Positions 45,060 through 60,053 are shown, counted from the first letter of the stretch. The stretch: 64,000 nucleotides of DNA from Simmondsia chinensis (GCA_018398585.1 JAGTTD010000015.1:1741001-1805000), one strand, 5' to 3'. Notes: generated by a model from the sequence alone, not told the origin. Program-made: numbers and translations.

Positions 45060-46450
45060 TTATTTAATATAATATAGGCGACATTAATGTTAGAAGTACT
45101 TTTATTATTGTGAGAATATTCGTATTTTAAAAGATAAAATTACTCCTATTTAAAAGAAGGGGTTTTCTTTTAGCTAAACTTGTATTCATTCATTTATTAC
45201 TACATCATCTAGTTCTTAGAAATGTTAATTATTATTATTTGAAATTTTCTAACATGTGTCCATTTGGTACATATTAAGGTATATTAAATACACTACATTT
45301 TAGCATTTGATTGGCTAATGTAAAATTTATTATTATTGCTAATTGTATCTGGCTAATCAAATATAAAAATATAATGTAATTAATGCACATTAGCATATGT
45401 CCAATGGACATCCAAAAAATACGACCGCCACAATAATACAGCATAGAAAGCCTAGATACACTAGGACCTGGCAACAATGCGCTACCCTTCTCTAACCTCT
45501 ATGTCAGCTACATGTATTTTTTGCCACCACTTGGCTCTATTTAAGGTTATCTCCTCAATAAGGTTTAGGTGGGTAGGGTTATGACTAATTGATTATTTAT
45601 TATAGGGTTATTTAAGGTTTTTATACTTTGCTTATTGTATCAAATTAATTATTGTACTTTTAATTGTGTTGATTTAGTCCCTGTCCAATTGAAAATGTGT
45701 TAATTTAGTCATTTGGTAAAATTTAAGTTAAGTTAATGATGTAATTTATTATAGATGCAAGTAACTTATTATAAATTCATCAGTTTGCTCAAATTAACCC
45801 AATTTGTTGCCAAACCATTAAAAATTTTATTAAAAACTTAACATAAAATTTTCTCTAAGAACCAAATTGACATATTTTGAATTATACAGGGACCAAATTG
45901 ACATAAATTAAAGTATAAAGACTAATTAACACAATGAACAAAGTATATGAACCTTTGGGTAAATAACCATTTATTATATTTGTAAGAAAAACTATCAATT
46001 AGGTACCCTAAGGTTTGAGCATTTATAACTTAGGTACCCTAATATTTCAATATATACAATGACGTACCCTGAGTTTTAGACATTTGATCACTTAAGCACC
46101 CTAAGGTTTTAAAATTTTATCAATTAAGTATCCTTTTGTTAAACATTCAATAGAATTTCGTTAGAAAATTCTAAAGTCGAACATAATTTCGATAATATAT
46201 AAGTATCTTAATTAGAATTTGATAATTTTTTCCAAAAATGCAAAAATGATACATAACTATGATAATTTTTAGATAGTCTACATCAACATTTGACGAATAT
46301 TTTATCCTAATTCATGGAATTTTTTATGAAAACATTGACACTAGCTTATATATGTTAACGTATTGATGTATTATATCAATATTTTTTGTATAAAATTGAT
46401 CAAATTCTTACAAAAATTCATAAATGATGAAATATTCAAATCTCAGGGTA
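45060..46450. other. Gene-free AT-rich stretch
   Basis: No coding sequence supported. Two segments (about 45600-45960 and 46000-46160) resemble AT-rich text at 21100-21480 (for example GACCAAATTGACA and TAACCTTT-type phrases), suggesting an old dispersed repeat with unclear ends. Confidence 0.35.
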
Positions 46451-46459
46451 TCTTATTGT

Positions 46460-46586
46460 ATATATTAAAATATCAAACAACAATAATAGTCCCAGTACCA
46501 CAAGGGCTCCCGCGTAAGCAGGGTCTGGGGGATAGATTTACGCAGCCTTCCCTCCTTTAGGGTTCTACCCTGATATATTAAAATAT
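46460..46586 (-). mobile_element. SINE body, 5'-truncated, 14-bp target duplication
   Basis: Element 46474-46572 between copies of ATATATTAAAATAT (46460-46473, 46573-46586). Includes CACAAGGGCTCCCGCGTAAG and GGGTTCTACCCTG (plus orientation). Confidence 0.8.
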
Positions 46587-46892
46587 TAAAATATTTAATT
46601 AATAAATACTCAAATTTTATGATATTTAAGCGATAATTTTCCTATTTGTAATTAAATACATTAAATACAGATGAACAATAAGGGGCATTTAAGGAATTTC
46701 AACTGGTACAACAAAAAACAACGGTTACAGAAAATTATTTTTTACTTCCACGGAATTTAGAGAGAGATGACGCCAAAAATAAGACAGTACTTCCTTTTAT
46801 TTATTATATATAATTTAATTATTTATTTATCTTCTTATTTTCATATTTATTTAACCCTTCTTTTTCTACCCCTGTCTTTCTCTCTCTACAGA

Positions 46893-46895
46893 AAC

Positions 46896-46922
<27 letters not shown>
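46893..46922 (+). repeat. (CT)n tract in the VAL leader
   Basis: Uninterrupted CT repeats (GA on the minus strand) about 115-140 bp before the VAL start codon, in a CT-rich stretch from about 46859 to 46930. CT-rich leaders are common near plant transcription starts, and GA repeats are binding sites for BPC-type factors. Confidence 0.8.
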
Positions 46923-46926
<4 letters not shown>

Positions 46927-47034
46927 CTCCCGAGCACCCCGCTGATGATTGCAGTGTCAGCTTGCAACGGCGGTTACTAACTTCTCTCTCTCTGTCCTCT
47001 CACCGCAGCGGTTACTACTTTTTGCTAGGGTTTC

Positions 47035-50000
47035 ATGTTCGCCGGAGTTTCGACCTCCGCCGTGTCGTCGCCGGCGAATTCCTCGGCGGCGGCGAAGACT
47101 TGCTTTAATCCTGAGTGCTTGAGTTTGAAATCGGAGCGGCTGAGGAGACGTGGATGGAGGCTTCGTAACGGTGAAGTTGCTGAGCTTTGTGATCATTGCG
47201 CGTAAGATTGTGTTGTGTTGCTATTTATGTTACTTTTTTGTTGAGTTATTTATTCCTAATGCTTTTAACGTTGTTGAGATTCGTTTTTTGGTCTTTGTTT
47301 TTGTTTAAAAATGTTTATTTTTTAAATTTGTTTAAATTAGTTCTTGTGATCTTTAATGTCTTATTCTATGATAATATGATCGCTCAATTATTTAAATTTT
47401 AGATAATTTTAGTTATAAAATAAAATATTAGGAATTATTTTGAATGAAAGAAAAGACGGGAAATCAATTTGGATAAATTTACAAACGTAAGGAACTATTT
47501 TAAATAAAAAAAAGGGCAAGGAAGTAATTTAAACAAATTTAAACACCTTGGGTACCAACGGGTAAATACGTCTTGCTTTTTTGTGTTTCTTGTTATTTAC
47601 TCCATTTTGACTTCTTTGATACTATTATTAATTTTGTTTCTACTTGTTTGTCTGGTCAGTTCTGGTTCAAAGTGATGGTCTCGATTGCTTGAATTTTGTT
47701 TGACTTGATATTGTCGTGGAGTTATATACACCGTTGGTCCTAGTATTTTTAAGTTTGTTCAAATTGGGCCCTTATTTTTATAAATGGTTCTTAATATTTT
47801 ATTTTAGGGGAAAACTAGTTATTACTTAGTGACCAGAATTGGACAACAATTAAAAAAATGAGAGATCGATTCTGTTATAAAATAAAATATTATGTGGACT
47901 GTTTGGAACAAAAAAAAAGACGAGAGAAGGATTGAACAAAAAAAAATATTATGGACCATCTTCACTCAGTTTGAACAAACAAGAACATAATGATCGATGG
48001 TGTGCTGGTTTTTTCTATGAATTTCAGAAGGATTGACTTGAATGCTGGACTTTAGTAATAGAAAGTTTGTTGTCAGTGTGGGGGTCAGGACCTTTGGATT
48101 CATAAGAGCAGCTCATCATATTTAATAATTTCTAATTAGTTTGGAATATAATTATTTGTCATTATGTACATGAAGATAAAATTGATGGAATATCTTGATC
48201 CACAATCAACTAAAGTTTGTATTTTCATCATGACTATGACAAATCAATTGGAATCCAGCACATTCTAACATCAATAGTTTACTAGGAGCGATATGAGTGT
48301 CACAAAAAGAAGATTACTGTCTTTTCCTTTTAATTTCTCTCTCTTACATATTATCTTTTTGGTTGGTAAAAGAAATATTATTTAGAGAGAAAGAATGTGT
48401 AAGGAGCTATGGACGGAGTGTCCTCAACATTGAAAAACCGAACCTAATAACATAAGGGCCTCCAATCTCTCTGCTAATCAGTCAAGATTGTGTCAGGGAA
48501 GTCCCCGAGGCTCGTTTTGCAAAATGCTCCTAGAAAGATCAGACCCCAACTTGATTCTGGATACAATTTACGGAATGGTGCATATTTGTGTGGTTTCATG
48601 TAAGTCATGAGGCTGGGGAAGTGATGAGTTTCAATATGTACAATGCAATGTGAAGTTGACAGCTAACTTAGTTGGTAAAGTTTCTGGGAGCTGCTACCGG
48701 ATACTTGGGATCGAATCCCGACCTCATATTTGGGGAGAGAGGTTTAAGGGGATTTCGAAGGACTGCCCCCTTGTGTAGCCAATATGGCATCCTTGCTGCT
48801 GTAAAAAATGCAATGTCGACCATCTTTTAAGCATTTTGCTTGTTGCATCATCATTATCATCATCAACAACAGCAAACCCAGTGCCTAAAAGGTTCACGCC
48901 AAGGCGGGGTTTTTTTTTGGGGGGGGGGGGTGTGAAATGTATGCAGCCTTATCCTTACAGGGTGCTACCCTGAAAGGTTGCTTGTTGCGGCATCATGCTT
49001 TCAAATTTATCTCCTGAATCTTGGATTGAATTTTCATAGGCTGGCCTGTATGGGAGGAAGTTCCAGCCTCCATGTATTTAGTTGCATCATTTCATAATAT
49101 TATTTTCTTCCCAAATTCTGAGATTTGTTGTGCTGAAAGTAATGAGTAGTGAAGATGCCCTTCTGGTACCATGACAGTATGTTGAGGTGGTATTGATATT
49201 AATTTTGAGATATACTTTATTTTGCATACATGATCAATTTCCAAAGAAAGAAGCCATTTTGTGGGAACCTCCTTTTCTCAGGTTAAAATTTTAAAAAATA
49301 AAATTGGACCTCTCTTCTTTAGTTTCATCCATTTCTTCTGCATTCACATTCCGGCCTTCTTTGTTCCAGATTAGTGTTATGGTGTTTTGAATGGAATGGA
49401 ATCTTGTTCTAGGAAAGATCCAATGCATGTTTTACTTGGAAAGAAATGTTTTTAATACTATAAAGGAACTGTTTTGGGAATATAGGCAAACAACAACAGC
49501 AACAACAACCGACCCAATGCCTCAACGACTCCTGCATATGCAGGGTTTGGGGGTTGGGAATATAGGCAATATGTATTATTTTGGAGTTGACTATACTAGT
49601 TTCTTTTGATTCCCGGGGCCACACATTCTCTGAAAATTGAAGGCATCAAAAGTTGCTCCTTGCCTTATTCCTTATATTTCAAATCTATTCCGTTTAAAAG
49701 ATGTTCCTTGACTGTGCAGTAACTGATTTCTGCTGTAAATGTTAACCATCTTGAGTGATTTACTTTCATTTTGAAATGTCTGTAGGTCTCTTGTCATAAA
49801 GAATGTTTCAGTTTGTTTAAGACAATATCCTTGTATTTTTTTTGTTTATGGAAGAACTGCTGTAGTTAGAATTAGTCGTTAATAATTGATCGAAACTGCT
49901 TTGTCTTACCCCCATTGAATTACAAAGCTGTTGTTGCCAGATTTGGACTCTCGTTATGAAGGATCAAAGTCTAGGATGATTATAACTACCTTCTCTTTCA

Positions 50001-53000
50001 CATTATTCAATTTTCTTTTGCGTGCATACACCCCAAATTTTTCAAGAAATTTTTTTGCGCAAATTTGCAGTTTCTGGAATTTGATTTTTTTTAATTCCTC
50101 TCTCCCATGTAAGACTTCATCGTAACATGAAGTTGAATACTACTTCAAAGGTATGTGTTTTACATACTTGAATATTACTTATAGTTCGTTGAGTGATGGA
50201 TCTTTCTGTTCAAAATATCCTGCCGGGAAAAAAAAAAATATATGCGAGAGAGAGTCAGCGTGAAATGGTTTGGCCTCCACTACCTTCTGTGCCTACTCAG
50301 TAATACACTGAGAGATTATTTATATAATAATGCTTAACAGTTCTATTTAACTCTATTGGCACTTGTAATGCAATTTTTGTTGTGTGACTTTAGTTCTGCC
50401 TACGAAGAAGGAAAGTTCTGTGAGACATTTCACAAATGTTCATCTGGTTGGAGATGCTGCAAGTCTTGTGGGAAGGTGAGTTCAGCTCTACTACAAACCC
50501 AAACCTCGCCCCCCCCCCCCCCCCCGGAAAAAAAAAAAACCCACCCACCTAGACACACACACATATATATTTATATATGTATCTGTATGTATGCATGTCT
50601 ATATGTTACATTTTGTTTCATTGGAGAGTCACGTATTCATGATCTATGTTGGTCTGCTTGTGATTGCTCAATTTCCAGAATTCATTTACACATTTTTTAA
50701 AGCTCACACACACACACATATATATATATATACGTCTATATGTTACATTTTATTTAATTGTAGAGTCACATATTCATGATCTATGTTGGTCTGCTTGTGA
50801 TTGCTGAATTTCCAGAATTCATTTATGCATTTTTTAAAGCTCTTGCCTGGCTGTGCAGCGGGTTCATTGTGGGTGTATCGTCTCAAGTGATGCTTTTGTC
50901 CCGTTGGACGCTGGCGGAATTGAGTGCATGTTATGTGCTAGAAAAAATGCTCCATTGGTAAGTGAATATCCATCCACTTGAAAATTAATATTTTGACATT
51001 AAACAGATGCATATAGTAACCCAGTGATGTAAATTTATGCCTCTTCAATTTATGTATGTATTCTCATTGTTGTCATTAACACCTTTTGTTTCCATTTTGA
51101 GTCATTTTAAGTGTTGTAATGTATTTGGATCTGTTGCAAAATGGAGCTAAATTTAGTGGGGTAATGAGGGAAGAGTAATGTACTACAGGGGAAGCATTGT
51201 TGCTGAGTTGATTTCCCGGATTTTATTTGTCTGTCATAGAATTGTACGGCTTGGAATTTAGTATCATTTTCCTTTGTTGCCTTGTTTTCTTTAGGACTTC
51301 CTGTACTCTAGATTGTGCAGTCTCCCATCTTTCTCTCTCGTATATATACATACATGTATTATGTATGTTATGAAGGAGATAACTGAGGAGGTGGAACTTC
51401 ATCATCTATGTTATGAAGCAATGACGGTTGAAAATGTTGGATGTATGAATCACAAAAAATTGAGGAAAATCTAGCAATGTGGCGGATTAATTTAGGGCAG
51501 AAATGCTGATTATACATTGGGACTAAGGTTGATGACAGGCTGGTTGCTTCTTTGTTTTGAATCTTTCGTAATTATTCATTTGGTCATTTTTCTTTGCTTG
51601 GCTTTTATATGTGTGGGTGAGCCATCATTGATATATAGTTGTCACAAAAGGCTACGGGAGTAAGAGTTACTCAACTTTTCTTTTTGATGATTCTGAAGAA
51701 AAGAAAGCTCTAGTTTCCCCGGTCATCGTAACTTCTTGGATGGATCGTTTTAATTTCTTTTGGTGTTTACTTTCCTAATTTGTTCGACATTTTCTAAATT
51801 CTTACTTAAGAAAGATTAATTTACAACAAAAGTAGAAAAATAACTCAGTTTATGGAGATAAGTAACATTCATCAACATAATGCTAAATGTCAACAGCTAA
51901 ATACCAATCCTGCAAGCACATTTACTGTTCACTTGCTGTATATATCTAATATAATATCTGGGTATGCTTTTCAGACACCAAATCCAGTAGGGAAGTCTTC
52001 TTTCTTCCTTCCTGTACCATTATCCGATCAGCTAAGAGAACAGCCTATCAGAAGCTGGAATCAGGTTGCTGGATCAGGTTCTGTTGGACACTGGGAGCAG
52101 GCAGCAAATCTCTTCCATTCTTCTGTCGTTCACTCTGATATGCAATCAAGGATGCACTTTGAAATCAGCAGTGATCGAATAGCTTCCTTCTCAAAGGGCA
52201 GGAATAAGAATCAGAAAATCTCTGACATATTAACCAACGGAGGCCTAAAGGGTCATGTATCAGAAAAGCTCGCACATGGCAAAACTGGTGAGTATTCGTT
52301 AGCGTTCAGGTGGCAAAGCATGCTATCATCTCCTCTTTTTTGTTTGTTCTTCTTTCTGCATTCCCCAGGTCTTGCACTCCCACCGTCAAGGTTATAGAAC
52401 CGAGTAATGACTTCTATTTCTTCCTTTTTCTCCAGTTCTCAACTTTGAAGAACAATCAGGTTTATGTGTGACTGACCGGCTGCATCCATCCTCTATTCAG
52501 AATGAGCCATGCACTCAACAAATCAACTTTGCATTTAATTCTAAATCAGCCAATCAATTAGACTGCCAACCAAGGGTTTCTGGTATTCATTCTCAGCATC
52601 ATATTTCACCAGCAGTCCTTGGCAAGCAGCTTATTGGCAGTCCATATAATGGGGAAGTCTCTTCTGGTGAAACCCATCTGCTTAATGCAAGTCCATCATC
52701 CAATCTGCATGCCCACAACCAATTACTACCTCGATTCCGGCCCAGGGTGTCTGATCATCAGCTACAACAAGCATCGGGAAAGTATCCTGGTACTAGTCTA
52801 GGCTAATAATCTGTTTCACATATCCAGACTTTTTAGTTCACATTATCTATTTCTGATCCTTTTATTGCTTTTTGCTTTTATGCTTCTCTAGTTGGGGGTC
52901 CTGGAACACAACCTCCCTTTAGGCTTGCACCTTTAAGGGGTAAGGATGTGTACATTCCACCCCACCCCAGATCTTGCATATGCAGGAGCCCGTCAGGCAC

Positions 53001-56000
53001 AAGGTTTGTTGTTGTTGTATCTGTTTTTGATTAAAGAGGCAAGTCTAGGCTTTGCTTTGTTATGTTTCACTGAAATTCATTTTTCATGTAAAACCTTGAC
53101 ATTCTTCAAGTTCAAATTCTGTGATCACTCCTTTGTTCGAGAAGATGCTGAGTGTCAGTGATGCTGGTCGGGTTGGCCGGCTGGTCCTGCCAAAGAAGTG
53201 TGCTGAGGTGATGTTTTACCCTTATCCACGTGTGTACTGTTATTATTATTTCTGTATACATATGTCCCTGGTAAATCTTGTTATGATAACACACTCACAT
53301 ACATAATACATACTTACAAAGGAAGGATAACATTTTGTAGTTAAACCTTGTTTGATCTTCTTCTGACGATGGTGACTTGAGGTCTGTGTACTCAAGCTCA
53401 CTCAGTAAGAAACGGCTTAGATTGGTCTGGTTTTTTGATAATACACTCATGTGAGAATATGTATGTCTTTTTTTACGAATGTATTGACATGGAATATGTG
53501 TAGCTTAACCCCATTTAGTGGGGAACATCTTACTTCGGTTTGATTCAGTTTTCTCATAATACTCTTAAACGTAATGAATACCTATAGAGTTAGGGTATGT
53601 CCTCTTTTTTGCCTGTTGAAATTCTTCTTAGAATTAAGTAGGAATGGAGTTATGGAGATGGAGAAATCATGGAGTAAACTTCTGCTGGATCTTGGATGTC
53701 ATTCTAGTGTGGTTTTATTATAAGTAATGTCTCTGTTGCAATGAAATACGTGCAGCAGAACTTTCATGATTTAACGCTTTGTCATATTCTCCAATGCCAC
53801 TTAGCTTACAGTATAGAAGATTACTTGGTGTCGCATCCCAATATTAATTGATCTAGTTTGATTCATCATGAAACAGATGTACTTCCCGGCCATTTCACAG
53901 CCAGAAGGGTTACCGCTTAAAGTCCGGGATGTAAAGGGACAAGAATGGATATTTCAGTTCCGATTTTGGCTCAATAACAATAGCAGAATGTATGTTCTGG
54001 AAGGGATAACTCCTTGTATACAGTCCATGCAACTGCAAGCAGGAGATGTAGGTAAATGAATTCTCAATTTGGCTGCTAAATTTTGAAGTCTGAGAGTTTC
54101 TTCATTCTGTATGCCGATCATCTCTCTATTAAGTGTACAAATTTCTTTAGAATTTGGGTATGCATCATGGCCATCGACATGTGTGACTGGCGTTCGGTTA
54201 ATTTGTAATTTGGCTGGTCAAAAAGCTAGTCCTTGGAGGCCAGCCTTGCTGTTGCATTTGAGTTTCTCCTTTAACTATGCATATTGGTTTTCTGAGACGG
54301 GGCAAAATGCTATGATTGAGAATAACTCCTTTTAATGGTTAAGTTGGGTTTGCAATTTGAATCTATGACCTGTTGTTTCAGGATCTCAAACTTAGTAGTG
54401 TTTTGCCACTTGATCAATACCTTATTGACAGTTGAACTTAGTTCTTGGCAGTGCACAACTCTTTATCTGCTGGGGCCTCAGCATTGCTTTTTTGATTACC
54501 TCTTGTTGCGCTTGTTTGTTTCAATTGTCTACGCATTTTTTCATTTTGCTCATATTTTTTTCCCTCAACGTATCTGGTTTTAATATATCTGACTGGTTTA
54601 TTTTACTGCAGTTACATTCAGCCGTTTAGAGCCTGAGGGGAAGCTGTTGATGGGTTTTAGAAAAGCTTCAACTGCTCCTCCTTCCGATCAGGTTTTTATT
54701 CTATATTCATTGTCGTATTTCATGACATCTGTTTACATGTGGATTAGTATTGCTGTCCGTCTCAACATTCTCTAAGAATAAAGTTTTATTTTTGTGCAAC
54801 TGGGTGTCTAGGCCCACTTAGATTCAAAGTTTCCCTGTTTGTGCCAGGGTGAGTTAAGACCTATAGACTAGTTGGGGTGGCCCCAAGGAATTGTTACCAC
54901 CCTATGCTAGTATTCAAACCCCCTTGAAATTTCAAGAGGCACCAGGTCCAAAGTGTCCTACCTTTGTGTGTGTGTGTGGGGGGGGGGGGGGATCTTGATC
55001 TTGTTTTTACTTTCATTGTGGATCATCTTCTTGACTTGCCAATGACAACAAAATTCCATGTATAATTTATCTCCTGACAGGTCGCACAGCCTGTCAAAAG
55101 CGGTAATTCAAAGTCCCCACAGGGAGCAGCACCTAATGCTGATGAACCACACACTAATTGTCACTCAAAAGGTAGTAAAGGACCCGAAAGCCTGTCCAAA
55201 AGGGAGTCTGCTAGTGTAGCAGATCCAGGCATTGAGTGGTCTAAAGTTGATAAATCAGGATATATAGCAAAAGAAGCACTCAGGACCAAGACATCTGTTC
55301 CTATTAAACGTAAGAATGGCGTGTCGGGTTCTAAGAGTAAGCGTCTAAAGGCTGACAATGTGGTGGACTTCATAGAACTCAAAGTAACAATAGAAGAGGC
55401 ACAAGGGCTGTTTCGATCTCAAGACAACCATGTTCCCCATGTTGTACTTATTGAAGACTTCGAGTTTGAGGAATTTGAGGTACAATTTTTGAAAATCATT
55501 CGTTGTGTTCTTTTGAGGTAGGTAAGTGAGGTTGAAAGAGATTTAAACCTAGGACCCTTACTCCTAGGGTCTCAATCCTGATAGTTTCACCACGAGTCCA
55601 AGATTTCATTGGCATCATACATCATGGTTGTTAATGTGTGAGCTCTCTCTAGTAAGGGTGTATTTGAGCCAAGCCGAGTTGGGCTGCTGGAGCTTGTCAG
55701 GCTTGAGGCTTGGCTCGTTTACATTTAGCTCAGCTCAAAACTTGCCAAGCTCGGAAACATCAAGCTCGAGCTCAACTTATCGCAGGCTCAGATTTGGGCT
55801 TAAGCTCGGTTTAGCTCGAACCGAACTTGGTGAGCTCCGAACTAAACTTGTGATTTTAGGCTCATTTAAATTCAATCTAAGCTCCGGGCTTGTTTAGGAT
55901 TAGGCTTGGCTCATTTATGCTCAAATTTGGTTCGGTTGGACATATTTAAGCTAATAAATTAAATAAAATGTGGTTTGTTTAGCCTTGCGAGCCTATGTGC

Positions 56001-59000
56001 TCAAACTTCATTAGGCCCGGGCTCTACTCGACTGAAGCGTGGAGCGAGCTAAGTTTTTCGAGCCGGCTCGACTCATTTACCCCCCTACACTCTACTTGTG
56101 CATTTTGCATGTAGATCAAACATCTCTAGTGGGTAATATGCAGTGATTGGCATGTGATGAGTAACATTAGCATGATTAATATGCAAAGCTACATCTCAGG
56201 GTTAAACATACCGTCCTTTCTCTGAACTTCACCCACGACAACATCTTAATGTATCGTGTTAGTTAATTTATTTTTCTGTGATTACTCAGTAAGGGGGCTT
56301 TGGCTGATGAATTTAAGTTTTTCTAACATGGATTCTTCTTGATTTGACAGGAGGCTCCTGTCATCGGTCGACCGACAATTGCTACTGAAGATTCTGAAGG
56401 GTACAGTTTCCCTGTTTTTCTAAAACTCTACTTCTTCCAGACACATTAGACCTTTGTAACTTAAATTTCGCCGTTGTAGCTGGATCGTAGCCATAATCTT
56501 TGAAACTATTACGCCCTTAATGTCTGGTCAATGGTATGCAAAAGTCGCGAGTAGAAAAGTGTATTAGATAGAGAAATGTATTTACCTCTTTGAAAGAACC
56601 TGTTCCCGATCTGAAGCTGTATCAGTTTGTTGCTTTGAGCACTGCGGCATATGCTTTTTTGGTTTGCCTATCAGTTCTGTTCATATACATTTCCAGTTGC
56701 TGATTGTTGAAGTGTTTTAACCTTTTATGAAATTCTTATCAACGGATAGGGGTTCACTTGATCCGAGCTGAGCCCAAGCTCATCAGGTTCAGGGCTTGAC
56801 TCGTTTGCATTAAGCTTGGCTCGGGCTCGGCTCAAAGCTCGTCAAGCTTGGAAACTTCAAGTTAGAGCTCGGCTTGGCTAGGTTGAGCTCGAACCTAACT
56901 CAGTGAGCTCTAATCTAATACGAGCTGAAGCTTCAATAGGCTCAGGCTAGACTCACTAAGCTAAACGAGCTGGCTCGGCCTAGCTGAAGCTTGAAACGAG
57001 CTGAGCCACCACCTCCCCCCCCGCCCCCCCCAAAAACCAAAAAAAAAAAAAAAAAAAAAAAAAACCCAACCAAGAGAAAAAAGAAAAGTAAGAAAAACAG
57101 ACCAAGGTTAGCTAAACCTATCCTTTTGGTAATCCATGCAACACTTCATGCTATACCTTATATCTTACAGGGATACTATACTTTGGGCTCAATGTGATGA
57201 TTGTTTGCAGTGGCGGAAATTACCATCTGACGCTCTTCTTCCTCTTAGATGGACTTGTTCTAAGAATTTATGGGATCCACACAGGTAATAATAGTCTCAG
57301 ATATCTTCGTATGCATTTGATGCTCCCTTGTCTATGTACGAATGCTTCTTACGCCTTATTCAGGTGTAAGTGTGAATATATCACCTATACTATTTCTCAT
57401 TGTCAGAAACAAAGGGTTCTACTTGAAACCTATGTTGCTCTGTGTGAATGATTCGTACAATAAAGTTCTGCTTGGTTGGGAGGAAGTTCTATTCCATCCT
57501 ATAGTATTGTGTCTCAAATTTATAGTCTGGATTCCAGGTTCACCTATTATACCTTGTTTGCAGCTAGGGTTTTGCTTTTATCCCTCTATAAATAGTCATT
57601 TTATGGATTTCAACTTGACGAGCAAGGTTGTATTCTCCATTTCGATAACATAGTGAAAGCTTTCTCCCTTCATTTGAGGGTTTTCCACATAAATCTATAT
57701 GTTATTGTTTCTCTTTCACTCTTTCTTTTCTCATTTTGTTAAGGTTTTAGAATCTAAAATCGAACCCGTTTCGTGGGTTATTTCAATGCATCCCATCATT
57801 ATGGTTTGCTTAGACAAATGAGTAAAAAAAAATATGAAAAGTAAGCCCCTTCTACCATGAATGGGGGAATTGACTTCCTCTCCGGAAGAGACTAGAGAAG
57901 TCATTTTCATTTATACCACTACTCCCAACCTGTCCCGAGCCTAATTCTTCCGGTTCAAGTACCACCTCACATATGCTAGAGTCCAACCCCATTCCACGTT
58001 ATGCAATAATTTATTTTCAGAACTAGATATAAAAAGATTTTGTGGAGAAAAAATACTGTTAGTTGAAATTATATTGAGAAATATTTTTGGAAGTAGAACA
58101 TTTTCCTCCCAACCAAGTAGATCCTCAGGATTTGTTTATTTTGGCGAAAAATATTTTCCATCTTAATTCTATGGTTTCTGCATAATTTCATACAACTATA
58201 AATATGGAAAATGTTTTCATCTATTGACTAGAAATTGATTTCTGCTCAACGAAAGAAGAATTTCGTTTTGGGTAGGGAAATGTTTTCCGTTATATTCTCA
58301 TGCAATATGCTTCATTTTGACCTCAACTTGGCCAAATTTGAACCTTTTACAAATTTATCGAATGAAGCTATTTATTTAGCTAAAAACACATTTTTTTAGA
58401 AAAAATATTTGTAATTGAAAATATGTTTTGAAGAATAATTTTCTATTAAACCAAACAGAGCCCGATGTTCAAAATTTTAAGAGGAGGTACAATTTTATTG
58501 AGTGATTGTTCTCCTAAATTTATGTATTCTTCTGCTGTACTTAGCCCCTTCCCCACCCTGAGCCTGGCTCGGAACATGCTACGATTTTTTCTTGGCTGGA
58601 GCTCCAAATGTCTTACCGGTTTTCTGTGATTTCGCCCGCAGATCCTCATGTACTGCAGCTCAGGAATTAACAACAGATCAGTTTGAAGATATGGTATCTG
58701 CCAAAGGTCCAGGTTTGAACTCTTTGCTGTGTTAGATTCCCTCTGCTGATTAAGGAAGGAAAGAAAAAAGGGTTATTAACGCCAAAGGTCTTTATAATTT
58801 CCCGCTTTACCAATTTAGTTCTTGCAATTTTGCCAATTTCTTCCTTACAATTTATGGTGTATTAATTTAGTCCTATGGTGAAATTAAAGTTAAATTAATG
58901 ATTTATTTTTAGCAGCTTAGTCATGTTAGATGTGAGAGGCCAATATAAACCAACCCATTGCCCAATTTCAATTCATTTGTTACCCAACAACAACAACAAT

Positions 59001-60022
59001 CCTAGTACCTCAAGGGCACCCGCATAAGCGGGGTCTGGGGAGTAGATGTACGCAGCCTTCCCTCTTCAGGGTGTCAACCTGAAGAGAGGTTGTTTCCGAG
59101 GACCCCCAACAACAATTCATTTGTGACCCGATCATAAGAATTTTATTGCCAACTAAATTTTAATTTTACTCCGGGACTAAACTAATACAATGTAAATTAT
59201 ACATGGACTAAATTAAGACAATTAAAAATAAAAGAATCAAATTAACACAGTGGACAGATTATAGAGACCTATGACATTAGTAAAGCAAAAAAGGAAACAA
59301 GTTACTCTATGGTATATCTACAACACCATCACTAACTAACTAAAATGTCTATGGTTAACTAATTGGTGTGCTCCTTGAATAGGCAGAGCCATACCTAATA
59401 GAAATTGCATTTCAAGTAATTGTAGAATGTTTGTGGGGTTGAGAGCCCTCAGAAACAACATCTCTTTTAGTTTTCCTTGGTAGTTGGATATGAATTCATC
59501 AACTGCAGTTTTGATGTGCTAGTTAGGAGTACAAATGAGCATAGATTGAGTTCATGAGGCTTGAGATTGAGCTCGATAACATCTTGCTGGGCTCAAAGCT
59601 CATAAATCTTGGAGACTTTGAGCCAGTTTGGCATTTTTAGGCATATATAGGTTCACAATTTTATCCCAAAATAGGACTTATTCATTTAGGTTTGTGAGTC
59701 ACGGAATCCAAGCTTTATTAGGCTCGGGCTTGGCGCACTTAACCTAATTGAACCGGCTTAACTGGGCTTATGCTTCAAATGAGGCGAGCTTTTTGTGATA
59801 AGTAACAAGCGAGATCATGAGCTTCACTCATTTGCACTCCTTGAACTACTGTTTATCTTTTATTTTGGGCAGTATTATTGTCAGAGTAATATTGTTATCG
59901 CCAAGTCCATATTGTGGCTATCACCCTCTAGAAGTCACATTAACACCTTGACAATAGCAATTATTGTCCTAACAACAACAATATCCTTTGTTTTCAGTAA
60001 ACCGAGACTAATTACTCAAACA

Positions 60023-60053
<31 letters not shown>

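Noticed and set aside
46767..47108. Small protein in the VAL leader
   Set aside because: Open only because of the CT repeat; it overlaps the true VAL start in another frame and has no family features.
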